Origin: Coriobacteriaceae bacterium
GTDB lineage: Bacteria > Actinomycetota > Coriobacteriia > Coriobacteriales > Coriobacteriaceae
DNA: 64,000 bases
Assembly (NCBI GenBank): GCA_902364645.1
Contig: CABJEP010000002.1
Span: forward strand, 1 to 64,000
Direction: 5' to 3'
Shown here: one piece after another, positions 37,226 through 46,504 of the stretch
How positions within the stretch are numbered: position 1 is the first letter of the stretch
Layout of the letters: each line of letters opens with the position of its first letter
Notes under the pieces: model-generated
The model's database searches: none
What the model was told of the DNA's origin: nothing
Seen by the model: the letters and a program-made list of their open reading frames with translations, nothing else
Made by a program: the position numbers and the translations under genes

Positions 37226-38112
37226 CGTTTAGGAGTACCGACGCTACAAGATATAACAAAAGCGATTTTCTTGAAGAAGTCTATATGGACGAAGCGTCTT
37301 ACGATGCAATCGTCTCGTTGCTTAAGAGAAAAAAGAATATCATTCTCCAGGGTGCGCCGGGTACGGGGAAAACCTTTGCTGCTACACGATTGGCATATTC
37401 GCTCATGGGCGCTACCGATAATACGTGTATAGAGAAGGTTCAATTTCATCAAGGATCTTCTTATGAGGATTATATAGTCGGTTTTAAACCTACGGCTGAT
37501 GGGCTTTTCGCTGCTCAGGAGGGTTTGTTTACCAAGTTTTTTCGTCGAGCGTCAGATAGAAGCCATCGGTTTGAAAATTATTACCTCATAATCGACGAAA
37601 TTAATAGAGCAAATCTTTCAAAAGTATTTGGAGAACTGCTCATGTTAATTGAAGCTGACCATCGTGGTGAGTCATTGGTGGTTCCGGGATTGCCAGAACC
37701 GTTAACGGTTCCGAAGAATCTATTTATAATTGGCATGATGAATACCGCCGATCGCGGTCTCGCGCTGGTTGATTATGCGCTTCGAAGGAGATTCGCGTTT
37801 TACTCTATGAGTCCGGCGCTCAATCAGCGCTCATTTATAGACTATATTGATTCATTGGGTAACGATAGACTAACCTCGCTCGTCGATGCTGTTCGTCGAT
37901 TAAATGATGTCATTTCGCATGACTCTTCGCTTGGGGAGGGTTTTTGTATCGGGCATAGCTATTTTTGTTTCGATTCTGCCCCTACGGATATTGAGGTCAA
38001 GTCTATCGTTGACTATGAACTGCGGCCTCTTCTTCAAGAGTATTGGTTTGATTCGTCCGATAAGGAAATCTTAGATGAACAGGTTTCTCTTTTGTATGAG
38101 GCTATAGATTAG
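37222..38112 (+). CDS. mcrB: McrB-like AAA+ GTPase
   Basis: The motor of McrBC-type restriction. The 296-aa protein lacks the N-terminal DNA-binding domain of E. coli McrB. Walker A is QGAPGTGKT (about 43-51), Walker B LIIDEINRANLSKVFGE, and the MNTADRGLALVDYALRRRF signature defines the McrB family. It overlaps its upstream neighbour by 4 nt and ends one base before mcrC. Specificity must come from another subunit. Confidence 0.9.
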   Translation: MTFRSTDATRYNKSDFLEEVYMDEASYDAIVSLLKRKKNIILQGAPGTGKTFAATRLAYSLMGATDNTCIEKVQFHQGSSYEDYIVGFKPTADGLFAAQEGLFTKFFRRASDRSHRFENYYLIIDEINRANLSKVFGELLMLIEADHRGESLVVPGLPEPLTVPKNLFIIGMMNTADRGLALVDYALRRRFAFYSMSPALNQRSFIDYIDSLGNDRLTSLVDAVRRLNDVISHDSSLGEGFCIGHSYFCFDSAPTDIEVKSIVDYELRPLLQEYWFDSSDKEILDEQVSLLYEAID

Positions 38113-38113
38113 G

Positions 38114-39250
38114 ATGTCCAATACGGCTGCGAACAACGTCGCAATCCGTAACATTTTATATATGATTGCGTATGCGACTGGTATTTCCGGTAGTGATGCG
38201 GAAGCGGTGTTCGCGGACACCTTGAAGGCAGTCGGCAAAGAGCCGTTCGATGGACTCGGTGAGCTTTTTGCAATTATCTTGAATGATGCTGTAAAAAGAG
38301 AGTATTTGCGAGGGCTTGAGCGTGTCTATTCGCCTCATGAAGAGCCTCTTGCAGTCCTGAGAGGTCGGCCGCTGATTCAGAAAAGCATCGCTTTAAAAGC
38401 TCGGGGGACAATGCGTTTGCAGTGTCTATATGACAGCTTCACAGCCAATACCTATATGAATCAAATTGTTAAAACTGCAATAATTCAATTAATCCGCAGC
38501 CATGATGTTTCTCCGCGAACGCGAAAGGGACTCAGGGCAAGCGCACTATACCTATCTACTGTCGATTCACTCGAGGCTAATTCGATTGATTGGAGACTGG
38601 TTAGGTACAACAAACTCAATCAGAGTTATCGATTCTTGATGGCGGTTTGCCGGATGGTTTTGGAGAAGAGCATTCCTGTTCATGATGAAAACGGTAATGC
38701 GGAATTTTCGTCTATGTTGAGCAGCCAGAGGCTCTCTTCTCTATTTGAGAAGTTTATACGTGAATATTATCGCAGACATTTTCCGCGGTTAATGCCTGCT
38801 GCGCCTATCGTTGACTATGGTATTGGCGTAAGGTCTCAATACCTACCAAGGTTGCGCACGGATGTCGTGCTAACAGGGCCTAGCTATAAACTAGTGATAG
38901 ATGCTAAGTGCTATGGAACAATTCTTGGAACACACTGCGAGAAAAAGATACTGAGTCCTGAACATAGAAATCAGATATTTAGTTATGTTATGCATTGTGC
39001 GCAGCGAAACGCGAGCGTATCCGGAATGCTGCTCTATGCCCAAACGTCTATGGAGGGTCCGCTGGATGAATGCTGGTATGAACTTGGCCACTGGTTCTAC
39101 CTTAAAACTCTTGATTTGAATAAACCATTCGAGAATATTGCTGAACAACTCAATGAAATTGGCGACCGTATGATGTCGGGCCTATTTGTGCATTCCAAAG
39201 ACGTCTCGGAACGGGAATTGCTTGAAGCCGAAAAGGGGCAGATAGACTAA
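38114..39250 (+). CDS. mcrC: McrC-like nuclease subunit
   Basis: A 378-aa McrC family member. The N-terminal half is helical; the C-terminal half has the PD-(D/E)XK nuclease motif, with RTDVVLTG (about 244-251) and VIDAKCY (about 261-267) as the acidic and D-x-K parts. It acts with McrB to cut DNA when the motor is stimulated. It starts one base after mcrB. In a cluster with adenine methyltransferases it more likely restricts unmethylated DNA, as proposed for LlaJI, than modified DNA. Confidence 0.88.
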   Translation: MSNTAANNVAIRNILYMIAYATGISGSDAEAVFADTLKAVGKEPFDGLGELFAIILNDAVKREYLRGLERVYSPHEEPLAVLRGRPLIQKSIALKARGTMRLQCLYDSFTANTYMNQIVKTAIIQLIRSHDVSPRTRKGLRASALYLSTVDSLEANSIDWRLVRYNKLNQSYRFLMAVCRMVLEKSIPVHDENGNAEFSSMLSSQRLSSLFEKFIREYYRRHFPRLMPAAPIVDYGIGVRSQYLPRLRTDVVLTGPSYKLVIDAKCYGTILGTHCEKKILSPEHRNQIFSYVMHCAQRNASVSGMLLYAQTSMEGPLDECWYELGHWFYLKTLDLNKPFENIAEQLNEIGDRMMSGLFVHSKDVSERELLEAEKGQID

Positions 39251-39411
39251 GTAATTTGGGTGTTGATCCGTTTGGATACTGCAGAATACCGTGAAAGTCG
39301 CCGTTGCTGTTGCTCCAGCGTATGAGACCTATGCGCTCATCGGTTCTGTTTTATTACTAGCGGTCTGCCCTTCGGCGCTTCCGCATGCAGCCCTTGCACA
39401 TGTCGACCGGT

Positions 39412-41571
39412 TCAGTTCTGCTTTTCCGGGCCATATCCCTTTGTATACACGGTAAAGCTAAGGTCTTCAATCGTTCCGGTGCTGTAGATGCATGCGTCGG
39501 GCGTGCTCCATGTGTCTTGGACGGTCGGGTCAGTCCAGACATATTCGGGCCCATCGATTCCAAGCAATGGGATGGGCCTCGCCACGTGGTCGGCGTTATT
39601 TATCTGTACAATGATCTCCAACAACATGTGCAGTTTTACATGCCATGAGCTGTATGGATGCTCACCTGGCCCCTTGTAATCCAGTGTGCACTTTGAGTGT
39701 GGGCTTTCGGCGAGCTGGCTTAAACATTCAAAAAGCGTTGGGTACTCGGCTCCAGGAAACTCGACTTGTACATACCGATTGCCATCGCGGACAAATCCGT
39801 ACCACAGCACGGGGTATGGATACTCGAGCCTATCCGGCCGCTTGATTTTCGCTCTACAATTGGGCTGGTTGACGATAGACAGCCACGTCCTATAGAGTTC
39901 ATCGGAAATGAGGTCGTTCGCTTGGTATGCTGGGCCAAGACCATCGAGGACAAAGCTGCCGAGGCGCTCAAAATAGTGGGCACAATCCGTTAGGCCCTTT
40001 TCATATGCCGTTTCGGTCTTTCTCTGCATATTGAGCGCGACATCGCGGGGCGATTTGCGACCAAGATGTTTTTTGGCGTTATATCGCGGGTTGCAGTAGA
40101 GCTTGGTTGCCGCGTTATATCGATCGCAGTACTTGCTGTTAGGACCGGTCGGAAAAAAGAGCGAACCGCAGGTTTGGCATGATATCGGCATAATGCCGCA
40201 CAGCAGCAGCTCGTGAAGGATGCGGGCATAAAGGCTTGCAAAGGACCATTCCTCTTCGGTGAAGTAGAGCTCTCCTGCCTTTGAAATAACGGCTTGAAGC
40301 CCAACGAGCCTATTGAGGTTTTCCTGGTCGTTAAGCTCTGCATGCGTATGGAAGTCTCCATTTGCGAAGATCTGGTTCTCGCGCATAGCTTCGAGATAGT
40401 TTTTACGAAACGCCTGCATAAAGGGGGCGCTGTTCATGCGCTTTATTCCATTCAAATGCTCTTCGAGCTTTTGAGCCGTTTCGTTTCCGGGCAAGTGTTT
40501 TTTGGCTGCGTATACAAAAGCTTCGCCAAAGCGGATGATTGCCGGCAGCTGCTCATCGAATAATCGAAATTGTCGCGGGTCGCTTGTTTTGATGGCGGCT
40601 GGGAAAAACTCTTCGTTTTGCGGGAGCAGGCTAGGTGCCTCGGTGTTTTTAAGCAGCGGGGTAAGCTCCAGACATTCCTGATAAAAAACAATGAGAAGCG
40701 CTCGAAAGAGATCGATATTGGTGCAGACGCAAGCTGTTTCTATCTGAGATTTCGCCTTGGGAAAGTTGCGTATAGGATTGTCGCGGTCATACGGCACCGG
40801 TGCTGTTAGATCGGTCTCGCCGTTGGTAGCGTTAATGCTCATGTCGTTCGACTCGAGCTGCAGATAGGAGCTGAAGAGGGACGCCATTTCTTGCTTGTTG
40901 AGTTGGCCCGATGTTGTAATCACTGCGCGGTACAGGCGGTTGATCTCGTCGCACTCAATAGCGTTGTTGTTCATCCAGCAGCTGTAATAGCGATAGTCGG
41001 GAATCGCCGTGATGTTCATGACACACTGTCTACAGACATTTTCAAGGAGATATCTGGCCATGCCGGAAATCTCTCCGTGTGCATGGCTTGTAATGGCTTT
41101 GTCGAATATCGGAGCAAAGAAATCGAGGTCGCGTTCCTTTTGTTTTTGAAGGTTGATAGCGATTTCAGCTTCGTTCAATTCTGCTTGGGTGGGCCCTTGG
41201 TCGGGATCGTCTGGATCGAGCCAGTCGTCATGGTCTGGCTCGGCTGCGCAGTCCGTCGAGGTGTGTTGCGCAGGGTGAGGAGCAGCAGGGGGCTGGCGCA
41301 TGGCGTTCTGCAGGTCGATATAAAAGCGACGGTTTGCTCGTTCACGAAAATGGGACGCAATCTCGTTGAAAAGCGAGCTTAAGTCGACGCGCAATAGGTC
41401 GTTGGCTATGGAGACGAGACTCCATGCGCTTGCATTGCCGGATGTGTTTCCGTCGCCGGCACAATCAATCTCCGGCGTCCTGTTAAGAAGTAGCATACGG
41501 GGATTGACAGGGGAGCGAAGAAAGCCAGCCTCAAAACCCCAGTTAAATGCTTCTTTTTCGGACTTAAGCAT
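39412..41571 (-). CDS. Large unknown protein with a Cys-rich zinc-finger-like centre
   Basis: A 719-aa soluble protein, acidic in the region 110-150. A CQTCGSLFFPTGPNSKYCD...LYC cluster (about 460-490) looks like a CGNR-type or DUF6076-type zinc finger, by recollection of similar gut-bacterial proteins. It reads backwards relative to the restriction cluster, ending 161 nt from mcrC. No enzyme motif recognised. It may be a defence-associated or regulatory protein. Confidence 0.7.
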   Translation of the reverse strand: MLKSEKEAFNWGFEAGFLRSPVNPRMLLLNRTPEIDCAGDGNTSGNASAWSLVSIANDLLRVDLSSLFNEIASHFRERANRRFYIDLQNAMRQPPAAPHPAQHTSTDCAAEPDHDDWLDPDDPDQGPTQAELNEAEIAINLQKQKERDLDFFAPIFDKAITSHAHGEISGMARYLLENVCRQCVMNITAIPDYRYYSCWMNNNAIECDEINRLYRAVITTSGQLNKQEMASLFSSYLQLESNDMSINATNGETDLTAPVPYDRDNPIRNFPKAKSQIETACVCTNIDLFRALLIVFYQECLELTPLLKNTEAPSLLPQNEEFFPAAIKTSDPRQFRLFDEQLPAIIRFGEAFVYAAKKHLPGNETAQKLEEHLNGIKRMNSAPFMQAFRKNYLEAMRENQIFANGDFHTHAELNDQENLNRLVGLQAVISKAGELYFTEEEWSFASLYARILHELLLCGIMPISCQTCGSLFFPTGPNSKYCDRYNAATKLYCNPRYNAKKHLGRKSPRDVALNMQRKTETAYEKGLTDCAHYFERLGSFVLDGLGPAYQANDLISDELYRTWLSIVNQPNCRAKIKRPDRLEYPYPVLWYGFVRDGNRYVQVEFPGAEYPTLFECLSQLAESPHSKCTLDYKGPGEHPYSSWHVKLHMLLEIIVQINNADHVARPIPLLGIDGPEYVWTDPTVQDTWSTPDACIYSTGTIEDLSFTVYTKGYGPEKQN

Positions 41572-41680
41572 TGATGCTCCAAACAGCCAAAATTTAAAAC
41601 GCGATAAAAGTCATATTACGCGGCTGTTTGCGGCTGTTCAATGGAGTCAAGCGAAAAGGGTTAAAACCAGGGAGGCCGTT

Positions 41681-42007
41681 ATGTCCGATCGCATCAAACT
41701 CAACGAAGGAAACATTGATGTATGCGAGCGCGAGGTTATCGCTCTTCGCGAGATTATCGCCGCCGCCATGGGTCGCTTGCATCAGATGCGCAGGCAGTGC
41801 GAGCGAGGCTACGCGTCTTCGGAGGATTTCGAGAATGCGTTGGATGTTTACGGAGTGATCCGTGGGCGAGTCGATGAGCTTGACCAGCTTGGTTTCGAGT
41901 TCAGATGGTCGTCAGTTCCCGATGCAGGGATCGATGAGTGCGTCGGGCTCGAATGGATTGAGGACGACAACTCTCCACGAGATCGCGGTTTCGATATCGC
42001 TTGTTAG
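41681..42007 (+). CDS. Small soluble protein of unknown function
   Basis: A 108-aa, mainly helical, acidic protein. AGGGAGG before the ATG decides the start; the frame is open much further upstream. Its last residues (NSPRDRGFDIAC) are encoded in a segment that recurs imperfectly at 43044-43101. No family recognised. Confidence 0.65.
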   Translation: MSDRIKLNEGNIDVCEREVIALREIIAAAMGRLHQMRRQCERGYASSEDFENALDVYGVIRGRVDELDQLGFEFRWSSVPDAGIDECVGLEWIEDDNSPRDRGFDIAC

Positions 42008-42020
42008 TGTGTCCGCACGA
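41963..42020 (+). repeat. 58-nt imperfect direct repeat, left copy
   Basis: The 58 nt at 41963-42020 match 43044-43101 at about four of five positions. The two copies flank the 42121-42945 membrane-protein gene, suggesting that it arrived by or was duplicated with a repeat-bounded segment. Confidence 0.75.
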
Positions 42021-42120
42021 CTTGGTATCAATGGGGGCGAACAATCTCTAATCGGAGCCGACTAGAGGCTGCATCCTAGTTGCCGGCGATTCCGGTTTGA
42101 TTTCTGTTGAAAGGAAAATC

Positions 42121-42945
42121 ATGAACACTTCTATTCAAATTTCGTCCAGCGCCGTTGAGTCTGCGCCCCGCACCGCCAGAGGCGAGGTCGTCAAACTCGT
42201 GCAGGGCGCGCTGCTCGTTGCCGTTGCCGCGGTTGCCGCTGCCGGCACCGCCTCCGTCGCCGCCCCGTTTTGCGTCTGGAAGGGCGAGGTCGCGCTGTTC
42301 CTGAACGAGTCGTTCCATGCTGCCTTCTCCATCTCCGCGATTGCGGAGTACGCGTCGGCTGTGCCCGGGTCCGATTGGGCGTCGCTGCTCGTGGCCGCGC
42401 TCATCGCGGCCTACCCTGCCTACCATGCCGCCTGGCGCGTTCGCGAGGGCCTTGGACTCAGCTGCGAGGCTCCGGTGTTCAGCGGGCGCGTGTCGCGCTC
42501 TCTCGCCGCGCTGAGCGCCTGCCTGCTGCTGGCGATGCTGTTCATGGGCTATGGAACGAGTTGGCTCATCAACGGCAGCGCGATGGGTGACCAGAGCCTT
42601 GTTGAGTCGGGGCACAATGTATGGGCCGTTTCCATCATGATCATGCTGGGCTGCGCCCTGATGTGCCTGTTCAAGTGGTTCCTTGCCAAGGGCCCCGGAC
42701 GCAATTTCGGCAGCGGCTTCGCTATCGAGCTTGTCCGCCTCGCCGCCGTCCTGCTGAAGCGCGCGAGCTCGAACCTGGTGTTGTGCTACGTGGCCGAACT
42801 GCTTGCCTGCCTGCTGGCACTGACCTTCATTGCCGTGGCCTATGTCGTCGTAAGCGTGGCCATCGTGCTCGCGCTCGGAGCCGTCGCCTTGGCGGTGTGC
42901 CTTGCCGGGATTCCCGTTATCCTTGCTGCCTCGTGGCGCAGGTAG
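42121..42945 (+). CDS. Multi-pass membrane protein
   Basis: A 274-aa protein with about six hydrophobic helices (near 25-45, 70-100, 125-145, 165-190, 215-240, 245-265), Ala/Val/Leu-rich. No transporter motif recognised. Start ATG 42121 follows AAAGGA. It resembles the 245-aa protein at 45723 in size and general layout only. It is bounded by the 58-nt repeats. Confidence 0.72.
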   Translation: MNTSIQISSSAVESAPRTARGEVVKLVQGALLVAVAAVAAAGTASVAAPFCVWKGEVALFLNESFHAAFSISAIAEYASAVPGSDWASLLVAALIAAYPAYHAAWRVREGLGLSCEAPVFSGRVSRSLAALSACLLLAMLFMGYGTSWLINGSAMGDQSLVESGHNVWAVSIMIMLGCALMCLFKWFLAKGPGRNFGSGFAIELVRLAAVLLKRASSNLVLCYVAELLACLLALTFIAVAYVVVSVAIVLALGAVALAVCLAGIPVILAASWRR

Positions 42946-42957
42946 CGGGGCGACCAT

Positions 42958-43035
42958 GCAAGTTCTTGTCACGACGTGAGAAAAACATGCAAGAATCGCA
43001 AGCTCTTTTCACGCGATGAGAAAAACTTGCAGATT
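42958..43035. repeat. Two tandem 39-bp hairpin units
   Basis: Unit 42958-42996 and unit 42997-43035 match at about three quarters of positions. Each is an imperfect hairpin built on a GCAAG and CTTGC type end with CAC/GTGAG-like core. They lie directly after the membrane-protein gene. Possibly a transcript 3' structure or an expanding repeat. Confidence 0.65.
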
Positions 43036-43043
43036 GGCGCGAT

Positions 43044-43101
43044 GGTGACAACTCTCCGCGTGAGCGCGGGTTCGATATTGCTTGTTAATGTGTCCGAACG
43101 G
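43044..43101 (+). repeat. 58-nt imperfect direct repeat, right copy
   Basis: Partner of 41963-42020; here it is non-coding, just upstream of the next gene. Confidence 0.75.
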
Positions 43102-43116
43102 TTGATTGGAGACAAA

Positions 43117-43737
43117 ATGTATCCGGACTATGAGCGTAACAACTATCCCATGAGCATTACGGATGAGGATGGTCCGTTCCTGGTCATGGAGGCGGAGCTG
43201 TTTTACAACGATGAGCTGAACGATGAGTTCAAGAAGAGCAGGGCGCGCCATTACTATTCTTGCGCAAGTGCTGCTACGGCACTTTTTTACTGCAAATCGC
43301 TTGCAGACAAGGACGACAATCCCTGGTATGTAAGCTGGGAAAAGGCGGTCGAGCAGTATCCGCTGGAGAAGCGCGAGAGCGCAACGATGCTCTATTGGGT
43401 TGAGCCGACCGATCCGTTAACGGCCCTCGATGCCCGCTACCCCCAATACGACCTTGAGCCATATGTAAGTAAGGCCATCCGCGTCGCCAGTTCATATTTG
43501 GTGGAACTCGACGATAGTGCGTATTCGATTGATCAGCTGGATGTTGAGGATGTCGACAACTTGCTTACTGCTGCCTGGTTTTTGATCCAGAAACTCCAGG
43601 AGGGCGGTTGCATGCATGACCCAGATGCCCTGGATAAGATCGAAGACGCTACGTATGACGCCTATACAGCGGTCAAAAATTTGATTGAGGACGAAGAGGC
43701 GGCCAGGGCCAGTTCGAAGTCTGATGAGAATCTCTAG
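43117..43737 (+). CDS. Acidic soluble protein of unknown function
   Basis: A 206-aa, strongly acidic, helical protein without membrane segments. TTGGAG precedes the ATG, the frame opens earlier at 42976 through the repeats. Conserved-looking aromatic/acidic segments (MYPDYERNNYPMS, YWVEPTDPLTAL). No family recognised. It is convergent with the methylase-like gene. Confidence 0.65.
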   Translation: MYPDYERNNYPMSITDEDGPFLVMEAELFYNDELNDEFKKSRARHYYSCASAATALFYCKSLADKDDNPWYVSWEKAVEQYPLEKRESATMLYWVEPTDPLTALDARYPQYDLEPYVSKAIRVASSYLVELDDSAYSIDQLDVEDVDNLLTAAWFLIQKLQEGGCMHDPDALDKIEDATYDAYTAVKNLIEDEEAARASSKSDENL

Positions 43738-43809
43738 CCGCTGCATTGAACGGCGCGCCTGATCGGCAGGCTGTCGGCAAAAGTTCAGACAGCTTGCCGA
43801 TCCCAGTCG

Positions 43810-45453
43810 CTACATCGTTTCCTTACTCGCGGCGTAATGTTCCGCCTGCTTAAGGGCGTCCTCGTAGGCGCGCTGCTTTGCTTCGTACTCTAGCGCGTAG
43901 CGCTCCTGCTCCGCTCGCCCGGGAACAGGCACGGTCATGCTTCGCAGGTCCATTGGGGCAAGTTGCACAAGCGCGTCTCCGTGCGAGGTGTCCGCCAGTT
44001 TCTTCTGCCCCTCATCGGACGACAGGTATGCCAGGACAAACTGGGCAAGCAGCTCGTCCTCAAAGGTAGCGCAGAACATGGCGTCGCAGGGGACAATGCT
44101 CTCAAACAAAAGACCGCGCTCCACGGGGCGCTCAGAACCGACAGAAAAGTGGCCTGGCGTGATGAGGGCAAGCTTGAATGGAGGCCCGACGCGTGATATG
44201 AGAAGGCTCGCCTCGCGGGCGTCGATCGGTTTGGCCTTCCGAAAATCTTCGTAGTCTACACGGCTTACATCGTAGATATCTGTATCGGGGACACGCTCAA
44301 GTACATCTTCTGCGGCAATGATTGCGCCATCATGAAGATGCTTTAGCGACAGGTAGTAGCAGTCGTGCTGTTGGTAACTGTCTGTCGGATCTGATTCGGG
44401 CAGTTTGGTTACAACGCTGCGGGCGGTGCCGCGGTAGATTGGCGCTAGCGACCCAAGGGGGATGAACATTCTCTCGTCGAACGATCCGCTCTTTGTATTG
44501 GGTAATAGGGGATAGATGCCGTTGCCCTGATCCTCGAGCCGATGCCAATAGACTGGATTCTTTTGATCGCCGTAGGCTCGGTCGACGGAATCGAGGAGCT
44601 GGTGCAGAATCTCATCGGTCATTTGCTTGTCGTCAAAGCTCCTGCCGTCAAAAAGGAAATACGGATCATTGGGCTCGCCGTCGCCAATAAAGAGCAGCGC
44701 GCGACCCTCGGCCTTTTTGGCAATGGTGTTGGGAAGAAGCACAATGCTCTTTAGCAGGCCGAGGTCACAAAGAAGGCGACGTCCATCTACGGCTCGCGCC
44801 AGATTGAACAGACGGTCAGAAATCTGAATGACGGCCGTAGCGTGGGGCCGTGAGCAGGCAATGGATGCCGCAAGAAAGATGTAGTACCACTCAGTGACCG
44901 AAAGCAGATCGGGGATGCCTGCGCTGCGTTGCAGCTGCTTCGAGCGCGTTCTGAGGAAATCCAGGACTCGCGCATTTGCCGCATCGATAGATGCCGGGAA
45001 TTGGGATAGCGGTCGTAGCTCGGGGGGCCTGCAGTAAATGAGTGCTGATTCGTACGTGTGAGAGGCTGCGTCCTGCTCGTAGTCGTATAAAAAGATATTC
45101 TCCTCGATGGCAGTAAACGTCGACGTCGGGACTTTGACTCGGTTTTTGCAAACGCAAGCGGGCACATAATCCCATTCGTCGGTTGCTTCGTTGTAAACGC
45201 GGTCCTCAAACTCAAACGAGGCGGCCGAAGGTCGCTTGAGGTCAATCCCCAAAACAGACCACGAGGGGCCATCGACGTGCTCGCTCGAAAACTCAAAATC
45301 GCGACAGCACAGTTCAATGAGCCTTTTCGTTCTCGACGAAGGCTGATATTTCTCGACCATATGAGACACAAGATCCGATAGATATCGGCTCATATATGGC
45401 TTGAGATCTTCGTTTAAGCGAAGAGTTGCAAATTCTGCTTTAGTTTTGAGCAT
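43810..45453 (-). CDS. Degenerate N6-methylase / type I S-subunit-like protein, second copy
   Basis: A 547-aa relative of the 23596-25029 protein. The N-terminal half is a Rossmann-like methyltransferase in which the NPPY box reads CRPPEL (about 160-166), so catalysis is doubtful. The middle has LLCDLGLLKSIVLLPNTIA, as HsdM does. The C-terminal half resembles S-subunit target recognition (IPLGSLAPIYRG, VLAYLSSDEGQKKL) and a coiled coil. AGGAGGTG ahead of 45453 sets the start. Possible DNA-recognition part of an unknown system. Confidence 0.7.
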   Translation of the reverse strand: MLKTKAEFATLRLNEDLKPYMSRYLSDLVSHMVEKYQPSSRTKRLIELCCRDFEFSSEHVDGPSWSVLGIDLKRPSAASFEFEDRVYNEATDEWDYVPACVCKNRVKVPTSTFTAIEENIFLYDYEQDAASHTYESALIYCRPPELRPLSQFPASIDAANARVLDFLRTRSKQLQRSAGIPDLLSVTEWYYIFLAASIACSRPHATAVIQISDRLFNLARAVDGRRLLCDLGLLKSIVLLPNTIAKKAEGRALLFIGDGEPNDPYFLFDGRSFDDKQMTDEILHQLLDSVDRAYGDQKNPVYWHRLEDQGNGIYPLLPNTKSGSFDERMFIPLGSLAPIYRGTARSVVTKLPESDPTDSYQQHDCYYLSLKHLHDGAIIAAEDVLERVPDTDIYDVSRVDYEDFRKAKPIDAREASLLISRVGPPFKLALITPGHFSVGSERPVERGLLFESIVPCDAMFCATFEDELLAQFVLAYLSSDEGQKKLADTSHGDALVQLAPMDLRSMTVPVPGRAEQERYALEYEAKQRAYEDALKQAEHYAASKETM

Positions 45454-45592
45454 GCGCACCTCCTGCATATTCCCTATATTGCGCGGTTCGCTGACTGGCC
45501 CGTCGCGGCTCAATTGCCTTCAGTCTACAAGAAGAGCAGTTGCGGCGTTTTTCAGACGGGGCACTCAAATGAAAAAGAAAAAAATCGAATGG

Positions 45593-45693
45593 TGCGTATG
45601 AGGCCGTACGCATTGGGTAATATTTCGCTAGATACTAACACTAAGAGATTTGCATATCTCCTAGTTGTATCAAGCTACAGTGGATAAACCAAC
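45593..45693. promoter_or_regulatory. Dyad elements between divergent genes
   Basis: Two small dyads lie in the 269-nt gap: TGCGTA...TACGCA (45593-45598, 45607-45612), and CTAGTTG...CAACTAG nearby (about 45661-45693). They are candidate operators for the divergent 43810 and 45723 genes. No convincing -10/-35 pair was found. Confidence 0.35.
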
Positions 45694-45722
45694 TAGTTGT
45701 TTCAGCAACGAAAGGACAGCTA

Positions 45723-46460
45723 ATGAACGTATACGACACGTATAGGATCGAGCCAGACGCTCTCAAGAAGCCAACAACAGTGAATATTTTCGGCATGATT
45801 CTGCAAACCCTCTTTGCGGTTGTGCTGTACGTTGTCGCCGTCGACATGATGTGCTTGCTGACGACGTGGCTCGGCGGCTTTATGTTCGAGATTGGCGAGG
45901 GCAACACGGTGATTCCGCTCCACTCGTGGCGCCTGGTGGCGTTTAGGGCGTACTGGGTTGTGCTGGGCGTGGCGGTCGTTGCGGCGCTTGCCCACAAATG
46001 GATTGTGCTGTTAACGGGAGAGCGCGAATCCGACATGTGCGAGCTGCTCGGTGCAATTGAGGGTGCGGGCGCATTTGCATCCGTCGTCTGCGCGATCGTC
46101 TGTTTGCTGGGCTGTGCCGCCGCATTTGATTGGTGGGCTGGCGTTACCGGAAAGATGGCTTCGGATTCCCGCGCCAATGATTATCTGCTTTGGGCTGTTG
46201 TCTTAACAGTCGGAACGATTGTCGAGTGGCGAATTGTCGAAGGAGTTCTCAAGGCTTTATTCCCTCATGAGTGCTTGTTCCACGGGCTTCGCTTTGCATC
46301 TGCCTGCGTGGTTACTCCTCTGCTCGCGCTTGTGCCCACAGCGCTGGTCATCGTCGTGTGCGCGGTGGTGGTAGGCCTTTTTGCCGGGATTGTGTTCGCA
46401 TCGCTTGCGATCCCCGTGGTTATCACGGTTATTGGCATTGCCATCGCTATGAGTCGCTAA
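45723..46460 (+). CDS. Multi-pass membrane protein
   Basis: A 245-aa protein with about six hydrophobic helices and no family motif that I recognise. AAAGGACAG precedes the ATG. It is the first of a co-directional series up to 54482 (46505, ClpX-like, helicase-nuclease, PIWI-like); 44 nt to the next gene. Confidence 0.72.
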   Translation: MNVYDTYRIEPDALKKPTTVNIFGMILQTLFAVVLYVVAVDMMCLLTTWLGGFMFEIGEGNTVIPLHSWRLVAFRAYWVVLGVAVVAALAHKWIVLLTGERESDMCELLGAIEGAGAFASVVCAIVCLLGCAAAFDWWAGVTGKMASDSRANDYLLWAVVLTVGTIVEWRIVEGVLKALFPHECLFHGLRFASACVVTPLLALVPTALVIVVCAVVVGLFAGIVFASLAIPVVITVIGIAIAMSR

Positions 46461-46504
46461 CCCACAACGCAATCCAAATATCTCGCATAAAGAAAGGAAC
46501 GACC

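Noticed and set aside
45453..45513. Extended TTG start of the 43810 methylase-like gene
   Set aside because: The frame opens earlier, but AGGAGGTG directly before 45453 gives a far better start.
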